From contig JACQCN010000413.1 in the NCBI GenBank assembly GCA_016201575.1, positions 1-8,138 on the forward strand: a DNA stretch of 8,138 nucleotides, in the 5' to 3' direction. A model generated the notes under the pieces. The model did no database searches and was not told the origin of the DNA. It was given only the letters and a program-made list of their open reading frames with translations. A program made the translations under genes and the position numbers. Shown one piece after another: positions 1 through 7,794 of this stretch (its first letter is position 1; every line of letters starts with the position of its first letter). This DNA is from Candidatus Rokuibacteriota bacterium (GTDB lineage: Bacteria > Methylomirabilota > Methylomirabilia > Rokubacteriales > CSP1-6).

Positions 1-47
1 GACGTTGAGAGACAGGACGTGAAGAAATCGGCGCCGACGATGGCCGG
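1..47. other. Unassigned sequence upstream of dxr
   Basis: No gene can be identified here. One forward frame stays open from base 1 to a TGA at 94-96, and the other two close at 6-8 and 20-22, so the 3' end of an upstream gene could finish in any of the three. In related gene clusters the preceding gene is often cdsA, but none of its recognisable C-terminal motifs are visible, so this is not called. The first eight bases, GACGTTGA, match the start of the tail of the palindromic repeat that follows. Confidence 0.4.
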
Positions 48-96
48 TGGGGGGCGTCGGGGAGGAGCGGCGCTCGCTCCCCCCGACGTTGACTGA
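48..96. repeat. Palindromic intergenic repeat, copy 1 (before dxr)
   Basis: A 49-base element that folds into a long GC-rich hairpin. The 5' arm is 55-69, the loop 70-74 (GCGCT) and the 3' arm 75-88 (CGCTCCCCCCGACG). All 14 bases of the 3' arm pair with the 5' arm, leaving A63 as a single bulge. The hairpin is preceded by TGGGGGG and followed by the tail GACGTTGACTGA (85-96, partly inside the 3' arm). A near-identical copy lies at 3768-3815, with about 46 of 49 positions matching. No T-run follows the stem, so it does not look like a standard intrinsic terminator. The dxr start codon is four bases after the tail. It may be a REP-like dispersed element or an RNA-processing or stabilising hairpin; the function is unknown. 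Confidence 0.8.
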
Positions 97-99
97 CCG

Positions 100-1275
100 A
101 TGCGCACCCTCACCGTGCTCGGAGCGACCGGCTCCGTCGGGCTCCGGACGCTCGAGATCGTCGCGGCGTTTCCCGACGAGTTCCAGGTCGGCGGCCTCGC
201 CGCGCGGGGCTCGAACGTCGAGCGGCTGGCGGACCTGTGCCGCAAGTACGCGCCGCGCGCGGTCGCCCTGCTCGAGCCGCGGGCGGTCGACCAGCTCGCC
301 CGTCTCCTGCCTCCGCCGCGGCCGGAGCTGCTGTCGGGCCCCGAGGGGCTGGTCGCGCTCGTGGCCGAGGTTCCCGCCGACATCGTGCTCTCGGCGCTGG
401 TCGGCGGCGCGGGCCTCCTGCCCACGATGGCGGCGATCCGCGCCGGTCGGCCCGTCGCGCTCGCGAACAAGGAGACGCTCGTGATGGCAGGGGCGCTGAT
501 GACCGCGGCCGCGCGCGAGCGGAAGGTGCCCCTCCTCCCCGTGGACTCCGAGCACAGCGCGGTGTTCCAGTGCCTCGTCGGCCACAACCGCGCCGACGTG
601 CACCGGATCATCCTGACCGCCTCCGGCGGGCCCTTCCGGGAGTGGCCGAAGGAGCGGCTGGCCGAGGCCACCATCGCGGACGCCCTGCGCCACCCGACCT
701 GGAAGATGGGAGCGAAGATCACGATCGACTCCGCCACCCTGATGAACAAGGGGCTGGAGATCATCGAGGCGCGCTGGCTGTTCGACGTGGCGCCGGAGCA
801 GGTCCAGGTGGTCGTGCACCCCCAGAGCATCGTGCACTCGATGGTCGAGTACATCGACGGCTCCGTCCTGGCCCAGCTCGGCGTCGCCGACATGGGGATC
901 CCGATCCTCTACGCGCTGACGTATCCCGAGCGGCGGCCCACCCCGGCCGAGCGGCTGGACCTGGCGCGCGTGGGCCAGCTCACGTTCCACGAACCCGACT
1001 ACGACAAGTTCCGCTGCCTGGCCCTCGCCCGCGCCGCCCTCGAGCGCGGCGATTCGGCGTCCGTCGTGCTCAACGCGGCCAACGAGGTCGCCGTGGCCGC
1101 CTTCCTCGAGGGCCGGATCGGCTTCACGCGCATCGCCGAGCTGATCGAGCGGACGCTCGCCGCCCACCCGCTCGACCCGCTCGGGTCGATCGAGGAGTGC
1201 GTCGCCATCGACGCCGAGGCGCGACGGCTGGCCACGGAGCTGCTGCTGAGTCATGCTGGAGGAAGACGGTCGTGA
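100..1275 (+). CDS. dxr: 1-deoxy-D-xylulose 5-phosphate reductoisomerase
   Basis: Cytoplasmic enzyme that rearranges and reduces 1-deoxy-D-xylulose 5-phosphate to 2-C-methyl-D-erythritol 4-phosphate with NADPH and a divalent metal. This is the first committed step of the MEP isoprenoid pathway and the target of fosmidomycin. The 391-residue product is of normal family length. Visible motifs: the NADPH-binding loop GATGSVG at 8-14, LANKET at 121-126, VDSEHSA at 148-154 with metal ligands D149 and E151, SGGPFR at 175-180, HPTWKMG at 198-204, and the substrate/metal segment with S211, N216, K217 and E220 followed by HPQSIVHSMVE at 240-250. All expected catalytic residues are present. The start is fixed by an in-frame TGA at 94-96, two codons upstream of ATG 100, and by the immediate fit to the family N-terminus. 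There is no convincing ribosome binding site. The stop overlaps the GTG of rseP. Confidence 0.98.
   Translation: MRTLTVLGATGSVGLRTLEIVAAFPDEFQVGGLAARGSNVERLADLCRKYAPRAVALLEPRAVDQLARLLPPPRPELLSGPEGLVALVAEVPADIVLSALVGGAGLLPTMAAIRAGRPVALANKETLVMAGALMTAAARERKVPLLPVDSEHSAVFQCLVGHNRADVHRIILTASGGPFREWPKERLAEATIADALRHPTWKMGAKITIDSATLMNKGLEIIEARWLFDVAPEQVQVVVHPQSIVHSMVEYIDGSVLAQLGVADMGIPILYALTYPERRPTPAERLDLARVGQLTFHEPDYDKFRCLALARAALERGDSASVVLNAANEVAVAAFLEGRIGFTRIAELIERTLAAHPLDPLGSIEECVAIDAEARRLATELLLSHAGGRRS
1258..1263 (+). promoter_or_regulatory. Shine-Dalgarno site for rseP
   Basis: GGAGGA inside the last codons of dxr, eight bases before the GTG at 1272. It decides the rseP start: no in-frame ATG lies near the conserved N-terminal membrane helix, whereas this GTG has ideal spacing and the common GTGA stop/start overlap. 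Confidence 0.8.
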
Positions 1276-2633
1276 CCACGATTGTGTCGTTCGTTGTCGT
1301 CATCGGCGTCCTGATCCTGATCCACGAGTGGGGCCACTTCGTCGTCGCCCGGCTGGCCGGCGTCGGCGTCGAGCGCTTCTCGATCGGGTTCGGGCCGGTC
1401 CTCCTCCGCTGGCACGGCCACAACACCGAGTACTGCCTGTCGGCCGTCCCCATGGGCGGCTACGTGAAGATGATGGGCGAGGAGAACCCGCTCGAGGGCG
1501 GGGGCCCGGCCGCCTACGATCCGACCAAGGCCTTCGCCATGAAGCCCCTCTGGGCCCGGTTCCTGATCGTCTTCGCGGGGCCGGGCATGAACTTCGTGCT
1601 GGCGGCGGTGATCTTCGCCGCCATGCTCATGATCCTCGGCCGCCCGGTGCTGCCCGCCGTCGTGGGCAAGGTCGCGCCGGAGAGCCCGGCCGCCCGCGCC
1701 GGCGTCGAGACGGGCGACCGCGTCACCGCCTTCGGCGGGCGTCCCGTCGCCAACTGGGAGGACCTCGGGCGCGCGATCAACGCCGCCGACGGCCGTGAGG
1801 GCCAGGTCGTGGTCGAGCGCGACGGCCGCTCGCTCACCCTCTCGCTGGCCCCGCGGCGCACGAGCGTGAGCGACCTCTTCGGGGACAAGAAGGAGGCGTG
1901 GGACATCGGCGCCGGCCCGCTGCTGACGCCCCACGTGAGCACGGTCACGCCGGGGTCGCCGGCGGAGCGCGCGGGCGTCAAGGCCGGCGATACCGTGCTC
2001 GCCGTCGCCGGCCAGCCCGAGTACACGCCCGAGGACCTGACGCAGGCGATCCAGAAGCGGCCGGCCGAGCCGTTCACGATGACCGTGGAGCGCGACGGCC
2101 GGCGGCTCGACCTCACGGTGAGGGCCGATCGCGTGAAGGAGCGCGGGCCGGGGGGCAAGGAGATCGAGGTCGGCCGCATCGGCATCGGCATCGACACCAA
2201 GACGGCCGTGACCTACGTGCGCGCCAACCCCGTCGTCGCGGTCGGCCAGGGGATCGCCCAGACCTGGAACATGACCGCGCTCACCGCGACCGGCCTGTGG
2301 AAGCTCGTGACCCGGCAGATCGATTCCTCGAACATCGGGGGACCGATCCAGATCGCCACCGAGGCCGGGCGCCAGGCGCGCCAGGGGCTGGCCGCGCTGG
2401 CCTTCTTCACGGCGGTCATCAGCGTGAACCTGGCCGTGCTGAACCTGCTCCCGGTGCCCATGCTCGACGGCGGGCACCTCTGCTTCTTCGTGATCGAGGC
2501 CGTCCTCGGGCGGCCGCTGTCGCTCAAGAAGCGGGAGGCCGCCCAGCAAGTGGGCTTCGTCCTGCTCATGCTGCTCATGGTGTACGCCCTCTACAACGAC
2601 CTCATGCGACTCGACATCAAGCTGCCCAGGTAG
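1272..2633 (+). CDS. rseP: RseP/site-2 family intramembrane zinc metalloprotease with two PDZ domains
   Basis: Inner-membrane protease of the M50B family that cleaves substrates within the membrane. In E. coli RseP cleaves the anti-sigma factor RseA and remnant signal peptides; the substrate here is unknown. The product has 453 residues, close to E. coli RseP. Helix 1 (about 3-18) runs into the zinc motif HEWGH at 18-22. GGYVKM lies at 62-67 and FAGPGMNF at 101-108 starts the second hydrophobic helix (to about 122). Two PDZ-like domains follow, at about 125-195 and 215-285, each with a SPAxRAGVxxGD signature. NLLPVPMLDGGH at 391-402 provides the third zinc ligand, D399, and a final helix lies at about 426-440. 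The start is GTG, overlapping the dxr stop by four bases (GTGA), with GGAGGA eight bases upstream. Translational coupling to dxr and the nine-base gap to ispG indicate one transcript. Confidence 0.97.
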   Translation: MTTIVSFVVVIGVLILIHEWGHFVVARLAGVGVERFSIGFGPVLLRWHGHNTEYCLSAVPMGGYVKMMGEENPLEGGGPAAYDPTKAFAMKPLWARFLIVFAGPGMNFVLAAVIFAAMLMILGRPVLPAVVGKVAPESPAARAGVETGDRVTAFGGRPVANWEDLGRAINAADGREGQVVVERDGRSLTLSLAPRRTSVSDLFGDKKEAWDIGAGPLLTPHVSTVTPGSPAERAGVKAGDTVLAVAGQPEYTPEDLTQAIQKRPAEPFTMTVERDGRRLDLTVRADRVKERGPGGKEIEVGRIGIGIDTKTAVTYVRANPVVAVGQGIAQTWNMTALTATGLWKLVTRQIDSSNIGGPIQIATEAGRQARQGLAALAFFTAVISVNLAVLNLLPVPMLDGGHLCFFVIEAVLGRPLSLKKREAAQQVGFVLLMLLMVYALYNDLMRLDIKLPR

Positions 2634-2636
2634 GAG
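2632..2636 (+). promoter_or_regulatory. Shine-Dalgarno site for ispG
   Basis: AGGAG overlapping the rseP TAG stop, six bases before the ATG at 2643. It supports this start and translation of ispG from the same message as rseP. Confidence 0.75.
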
Positions 2637-2642
2637 CGCCTG

Positions 2643-3734
2643 ATGACTCCGCGGCGGAAGACCAGGCAGATCCAGCTCGGCACGGCGATGGTCGGCGGCG
2701 ACGCGCCGATCACCGTGCAGTCGATGACCAAGACCGACACGCGCGACCTCCAGGCGACGCTGCTCCAGATCTGGGCGCTGGAGGTGGCCGGCTGCGACAT
2801 CGTCCGCTGCGCCGTCCCCGTGCGGGAGGCGGCGGAGAAGCTCGGCGAGATCAAGCGCCAGATCCGCATCCCGCTGGTGGCCGACATCCACTTCAACTAC
2901 AAGCTCGCGTTGATCGCGCTCGAGCAGGGCGTGGACGGGCTCCGGCTCAACCCCGGCAACATCGGCGGCAAGCCGTTCGTCATGGAGGTCGTCACCCTCG
3001 CCAAGGAGCGGAAGATCCCGATCCGGATCGGCGTCAACGCGGGTTCGCTCGAGAAGGACCTGCTCGCGAAGTACGGCGGCCCGACGCCGGAAGGCATGGT
3101 GGAGTCGGCGCTCCGCCACATCCGCATCCTCGAGGAATGCCACTACCCCGAGATGAAGGTCTCGCTCAAGGCCTCCGACGTGCCGATGATGATCGACGCC
3201 TACCGCATGCTGGCCGACCAGGTGGACTACCCGTTCCACCTCGGCGTCACCGAGGCGGGCACGCCGGGCGTGGGCACGATCAAGTCCGCGATCGGGCTGG
3301 GCACGCTCCTGGCCGAGGGCATCGGCGACACGATCCGCGTCTCCCTGTCCTCGGACCCGACCGAGGAGGTGAAGGTCGGGATCGACGCCCTGAAGGCGCT
3401 CGGCCTCCGCAAGGGCGGCCTCACCTTCGTGGCCTGCCCGTCCTGCGGCCGCGCCGACGTCGACCTCGTCAAGCTCGCCAAGGAAGTGGAGGAGCGGCTG
3501 AAGGATCTCCAGGAAGAGGTCCACGTGGCCGTGATGGGGTGCGAAGTGAACGGGCCCGGCGAGGCGCGCGCCGCCGACATCGGCGTGGCCGGCGGGCGCG
3601 GCATCGGGCTCATCTTCAAGCGGGGCCAGGTCATCCGCAAGGTGCCCGAGAGCGAGATCGTCCAGACGATGTGGGAAGAGGTCGAGAAGTTCCTCGCCGA
3701 GAAGAAGGCGGAGCAGGCCTCCGCCGCCGACTGA
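2643..3734 (+). CDS. ispG: 4-hydroxy-3-methylbut-2-en-1-yl diphosphate synthase
   Basis: Iron-sulfur enzyme (also called GcpE) that reductively opens 2-C-methyl-D-erythritol 2,4-cyclodiphosphate to HMBPP, the penultimate step of the MEP pathway; dxr in the same unit makes the pathway's early intermediate. The product has 363 residues, the length of the short bacterial form without the insert domain found in plants and some bacteria. The TIM-barrel N-terminal part includes VQSMTKTDTRD (25-35), DIHFN (81-85) and RLNPGN (101-106). The C-terminal cluster domain carries CPSCGR with C265 and C268, then MGCEVNGPGEA with C300 and E307. These match the three cysteines and one glutamate that hold the [4Fe-4S] cluster in E. 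coli IspG, with the same spacing. The start ATG has a good AGGAG six bases upstream. The flavodoxin or ferredoxin electron donor is not encoded in this window. Confidence 0.98.
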   Translation: MTPRRKTRQIQLGTAMVGGDAPITVQSMTKTDTRDLQATLLQIWALEVAGCDIVRCAVPVREAAEKLGEIKRQIRIPLVADIHFNYKLALIALEQGVDGLRLNPGNIGGKPFVMEVVTLAKERKIPIRIGVNAGSLEKDLLAKYGGPTPEGMVESALRHIRILEECHYPEMKVSLKASDVPMMIDAYRMLADQVDYPFHLGVTEAGTPGVGTIKSAIGLGTLLAEGIGDTIRVSLSSDPTEEVKVGIDALKALGLRKGGLTFVACPSCGRADVDLVKLAKEVEERLKDLQEEVHVAVMGCEVNGPGEARAADIGVAGGRGIGLIFKRGQVIRKVPESEIVQTMWEEVEKFLAEKKAEQASAAD

Positions 3735-3767
3735 GCGAGCGTGAGGAAATGTCTCGCGGGAGCCCGT

Positions 3768-3815
3768 TGGGGGGCGTCGGGGGGAGCGGCGGTCGCTCCC
3801 CCTGACGTTGACTGA
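3768..3815. repeat. Palindromic intergenic repeat, copy 2 (between ispG and proS)
   Basis: Second copy of the hairpin element found before dxr. The arms are 3775-3788 (CGTCGGGGGGAGCG) and 3794-3807 (CGCTCCCCCTGACG), with loop 3789-3793 (GCGGT) and the same tail GACGTTGACTGA at 3804-3815. All 14 positions pair, one as G-T. Relative to copy 1 it lacks the bulged A, has one loop change, and has one C-to-T change in the 3' arm that keeps pairing as a wobble. It occupies half of the 97-base gap between ispG and proS; the rest of the gap shows nothing further. A weaker shared stretch, CGTGARGAAAT, lies 18-20 bases upstream of both copies (18-28 and 3740-3750), so the repeat unit may be longer than drawn. 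Confidence 0.8.
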
Positions 3816-3831
3816 GCGCGGTCGCCCGTCC

Positions 3832-5523
<1,692 letters not shown>

Positions 5524-5526
5524 GGC

Positions 5527-5555
5527 TTGCCTGCCCCCCCGTGCCGTGCTAAAGT
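5527..5555 (+). promoter_or_regulatory. Candidate sigma70-type promoter for the rimP-nusA-infB operon
   Basis: TTGCCT at 5527-5532 (four of six to TTGACA) and TAAAGT at 5550-5555 (four of six to TATAAT) are separated by exactly 17 bases. They begin right after the proS stop, in one of the few non-coding stretches of the window. The start of transcription would fall at about 5561-5563, in the A-run at the foot of the terminator hairpin. The assignment rests on consensus matching and position only. Confidence 0.5.
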
Positions 5556-5559
5556 CCTG

Positions 5560-5585
5560 AAAAAGTGGGCCTAGCCCACTTTTTT
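5560..5585 (+). terminator. Intrinsic terminator / rimP leader attenuator
   Basis: Perfect hairpin: 5' arm 5560-5570 (AAAAAGTGGGC), loop CTA (5571-5573), 3' arm 5574-5584 (GCCCACTTTTT), with six T in a row at 5580-5585. The GC core is six base pairs, and the A/T flanks allow termination in both directions. It lies 36 bases after the proS stop and 78 bases before rimP, so it can end proS transcripts. If the promoter at 5527-5555 is real, the hairpin is also the first thing the rimP transcript makes. A terminator-like leader upstream of rimP-nusA-infB is known in Proteobacteria as the rimP leader; membership of that family is inferred from position and form. Confidence 0.88.
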
Positions 5586-5644
5586 AATTTCCCGGGCCGG
5601 GGGCCGGCAGCCAGCGTTCGGAGGGTGGTGGAGGCTCGGCGGCG

Positions 5645-5654
5645 GGCCCACTTT
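5645..5654 (+). repeat. Second copy of the terminator 3' arm, next to the rimP start
   Basis: GGCCCACTTT is the exact reverse complement of 5562-5571 (AAAGTGGGCC), the 5' arm of the terminator plus the first loop base. Nine of these bases also repeat the terminator's own 3' arm (5574-5582). The element sits nine bases before ATG 5664, where a ribosome binding site would normally lie. A ten-base-pair alternative duplex between the leader's 5' end and the translation start region is therefore possible. The function is inferred. Confidence 0.5.
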
Positions 5655-5663
5655 GATGTTGGG

Positions 5664-6149
5664 ATGATGGACGAGGCGGAACGGCTCTCAAAAATCGAGG
5701 AAGCGATGGAACCGGTGCTGCGCGGCCATGGCCTGGACCTGGTCGATGTCGACTGGCGGCGCGAGGGGCGGCATCACGTCCTGCGCTTCTTCGTCGACAA
5801 ACCGGGAGGCGCGACCATCGACGATTGCGTCCGCCTCAGCCGTGAAGCGGGCGACGTCCTGGACGTGTCGGGGCTGATTCCCGAGAGCTACGACCTCGAG
5901 GTCTCGACGCCCGGGCTCGACCGGAAGCTCGAGACGGACCGGGAGTTCCGCTGGGCGCGCGGCAAGACCGTGCGCTGCCGGGTGCGGCAGCCCGTGGGGG
6001 GCCGGACCGAGGTGCGCGGCCGCCTCGTCGACGTCGCGCCCGACCACCTGACCGTCCAGACCGAGTCGGGCCCCGTCGAGGTCCCGCGCCAGTGGCTCAG
6101 CAAGGCCCGCCTGGAGGCCGAGGTGCCCTGGCCGAGGCATGTGTCATGA
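5664..6149 (+). CDS. rimP: Ribosome maturation factor RimP
   Basis: Cytoplasmic assembly factor that binds the 30S subunit and helps the 3' domain/central domain proteins join during maturation. The product has 161 residues against about 150 in E. coli. The N-terminal alpha/beta domain (about 1-87) carries the helix segment leading to LDLVDVDW, then FFVDKPGGATIDDCVRLSRE (43-61) and the family signature YDLEVSTPGLDRKL (76-89). The C-terminal SH3-like barrel follows at about 90-155. The frame is open upstream to at least 5565, but that part runs through the terminator hairpin and has no family similarity, so ATG 5664 or the adjacent ATG 5667 is taken as the start. No clear Shine-Dalgarno is present; the ten-base leader repeat lies where one would be expected. 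Its stop overlaps the nusA start (ATGA). First gene of the rimP-nusA-ylxR-infB operon. Confidence 0.95.
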   Translation: MMDEAERLSKIEEAMEPVLRGHGLDLVDVDWRREGRHHVLRFFVDKPGGATIDDCVRLSREAGDVLDVSGLIPESYDLEVSTPGLDRKLETDREFRWARGKTVRCRVRQPVGGRTEVRGRLVDVAPDHLTVQTESGPVEVPRQWLSKARLEAEVPWPRHVS

Positions 6150-7525
6150 ATCGCGAGTTGTTGACCGTGATCCAGCAGATCGCCGGCGAGAAGGGGATCG
6201 ACAAGGAGGTCCTCTTCGAGGCGCTGGAGTGCGCGCTGCTGTCGGCGTCGAAGAAGACCATGGGCGCCGCCGACAACATCCGGATGCACCTGGACCGCGG
6301 CACCGGCGCCCTCAAGGTCTACCAGCGGAAGCGCGTGGTCGCGGAGGTCACCGACTCCAAGACGCAGGTCAGCCTCGCCGAGGCCAAGGCGCTCAATCCC
6401 GAAGCCGAGCTCGACGACGAGCTGGAGCAGGAGCTGGCCCCGAAGGAGTTCGGCCGGATCGCGGCGCAGACCGCCAAGCAGGTGATCCTGCAGCGCGTCC
6501 GGGAGGCCGAGCGCGAGGGGATCTACTCGGAGTTCATCGGCAAGGAAGGGCAGATCGTCCGCGGCGTGGTGCACCGGATCGAGAAGCGCAACGTGATCAT
6601 GGAGATGGGCAAGGCCGAGGCGGTCCTGCCCGAGCGCGAGCAGATCCCCGGAGAGCGGTACAATCCCGGCGACCGGGTGCGCGCCTACGTCGTCGAGGTG
6701 AAGAAGAGCTCGAAGGGGCCGCAGATCACGCTCTCGCGGACGCACCCGGGCTACCTGGCGCGGCTGTTCGAGACCGAGATCCCCGAGGTGCAGGAGGGCA
6801 TCGTGGTCGTGAAGGCCGTGGCCCGCGAGTCCGGGGAGCGGGCGAAGGTCGCGGTGGCGTCCACCAAGCGCGACGTGGACCCGATCGGCGCCTGCGTCGG
6901 GTTGCGGGGCACCCGCATCCAGGTGATCAGCCGGGACCTGCGCGGCGAGAAGATCGACATCGTCGAGTGGTCGTACGACCCCGCGACGTTCGTGGCCCGG
7001 GCGCTCTCGCCGGCGAAGGTGTCCTCGGTCACCGTGCTCGAGTCGCCGCCGCCCCCTGAGGGCCAGGAGGCGGCGGAGGGACCGGAGCACCCGGACCAGC
7101 AGCTCGCGGTGCTGGTGGTGGTGCCCGACAACCAGCTCTCGCTGGCGATCGGGAAGAAGGGCCAGAACGCGCGGCTCGCGGCCAAGCTGACCGGGATCCG
7201 GATCGACATCAAGAGCGAGTCCGAGGTCGAGGCGGACCGGGCGCGCCTCGAGGAGGAGGTGGCCGATGGACGGGCCGCGCTCGGCGAGGTCCCGGGCCTC
7301 ACGCCCGCCCTCGTGGAGACGCTGGTCGGCCACGGTTTCCACTCGCCGTCGCTCGTGGTGCGCGCCGGCGTCGAGCGCCTCGGCCAGATCCCGGACATCG
7401 GCGCGGCGAAGGCCGCGGAGCTGGTCGAGGCGGCGCGCCGATGGGTGGAGCAGCATCCTCCGCGCCCGCCGGAGCCGTCGCCCGTGGCGGCGCCCGCGGA
7501 GGACGGCCGCGTCTCCCCTGAGTGA
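6146..7525 (+). CDS. nusA: Transcription termination/antitermination factor NusA
   Basis: RNA polymerase-binding factor that promotes pausing and intrinsic termination and takes part in antitermination complexes. The product has 459 residues. Domains in order: polymerase-binding N-terminal domain (about 1-125), S1 (about 133-198), KH1 (about 200-295, GLRG at 252-255) and KH2 (about 320-360, GKKG at 336-339 in AIGKKGQNARLAAKLTG). A helix-hairpin-helix-like C-terminal domain follows (about 374-432, with VPGLTPALVETL and IPDIGAAKAAELVEAA), then a Pro/Ala-rich tail. This is longer than the Firmicute form, which ends after KH2, and shorter than E. coli, which has two acidic repeats. Unusually, a Pro/Glu-rich stretch (about 300-318) is inserted between KH1 and KH2. 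ATG 6146 overlaps the rimP stop by four bases, with GAGG eight bases upstream; upstream codons in frame lie inside rimP and do not fit the family. Confidence 0.97.
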   Translation: MNRELLTVIQQIAGEKGIDKEVLFEALECALLSASKKTMGAADNIRMHLDRGTGALKVYQRKRVVAEVTDSKTQVSLAEAKALNPEAELDDELEQELAPKEFGRIAAQTAKQVILQRVREAEREGIYSEFIGKEGQIVRGVVHRIEKRNVIMEMGKAEAVLPEREQIPGERYNPGDRVRAYVVEVKKSSKGPQITLSRTHPGYLARLFETEIPEVQEGIVVVKAVARESGERAKVAVASTKRDVDPIGACVGLRGTRIQVISRDLRGEKIDIVEWSYDPATFVARALSPAKVSSVTVLESPPPPEGQEAAEGPEHPDQQLAVLVVVPDNQLSLAIGKKGQNARLAAKLTGIRIDIKSESEVEADRARLEEEVADGRAALGEVPGLTPALVETLVGHGFHSPSLVVRAGVERLGQIPDIGAAKAAELVEAARRWVEQHPPRPPEPSPVAAPAEDGRVSPE

Positions 7526-7794
7526 GCGCGGGGCCGATGCGGACGTGTGTCGGATGCCGGACCCCGCGGCCCAAGGTGGATCTGATCAGGCTGGTGTGCG
7601 GCGAGGACAAGCGGGTTCGCGCCGACGCTTCGGGACGGAGCCCGGGGCGCGGCGCCTACGTGTGCCGGACCCCGGAGTGTCTCGAGGCGGCGTTGCATCG
7701 CGGGCGTCTGGCGCATGCCTTCCGGAGATCCTGTGAGGCCGGGGCCGACCTGGCGGAGGAGGTGAGAGGACTGTGGCGGCGAAAATCAAGGTGA
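7522..7794 (+). CDS. ylxR: YlxR-family RNA-binding protein
   Basis: Small basic protein of the YlxR (DUF448) family, up to 90 residues, that sits between nusA and infB in many bacteria. In B. subtilis the protein (RnpM) has been linked to RNase P RNA binding and activity; whether that holds here is unknown. Signatures: RTCVGCR at 7-13, a central acidic/basic strand region, and the GRGAYVC motif at 42-48 followed by a second cysteine. C9, C12, C48 and C53 could form a metal site. GTG 7522 overlaps the nusA TGA by four bases, like the dxr-rseP junction; ATG 7537 would give MRTCVGCR and a product five residues shorter and is a real alternative, since neither start has a strong Shine-Dalgarno. 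The 3' end overlaps infB by 22 bases, so no ylxQ (L7Ae-like) gene lies between them, unlike in many Firmicutes. Confidence 0.9.
   Translation: MSAGPMRTCVGCRTPRPKVDLIRLVCGEDKRVRADASGRSPGRGAYVCRTPECLEAALHRGRLAHAFRRSCEAGADLAEEVRGLWRRKSR
7755..7763 (+). promoter_or_regulatory. Shine-Dalgarno site for infB
   Basis: GGAGGAGGT within the ylxR coding region, about ten bases before GTG 7773. It is the strongest ribosome binding site in the window and supports the GTG start 22 bases inside ylxR. Confidence 0.75.

Noticed and set aside
40..3805. Two 18-codon mini-frames crossing the repeats (ATG 40 to TGA 96, and ATG 3749 to TGA 3805), as possible leader peptides
   Set aside because: They read the repeat in different frames, so the peptides are unrelated, and neither has a well-spaced ribosome binding site. 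The equal length looks coincidental.
89..3813. TTGACT in the repeat tail (89-94 and 3808-3813) as a promoter -35 box
   Set aside because: A -10 element at normal spacing would fall inside or at the start of the gene, and nothing AT-rich is present there.
3808..3831. Longer proS start at TTG 3808
   Set aside because: It would add eight residues with no family similarity, begin in the repeat tail, and use a rare start codon; ATG 3832 matches the ProS N-terminus directly.
5565..5663. Longer rimP start at GTG 5565
   Set aside because: The added 33 residues would be encoded by the terminator hairpin and leader and do not resemble RimP; the conserved protein begins at 5664 or 5667.
5524..5663. 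A tRNA-fMet gene (metY) upstream of rimP, as in E. coli
   Set aside because: No cloverleaf, T-loop GTTCRA motif or acceptor stem can be drawn in this 140-base leader.
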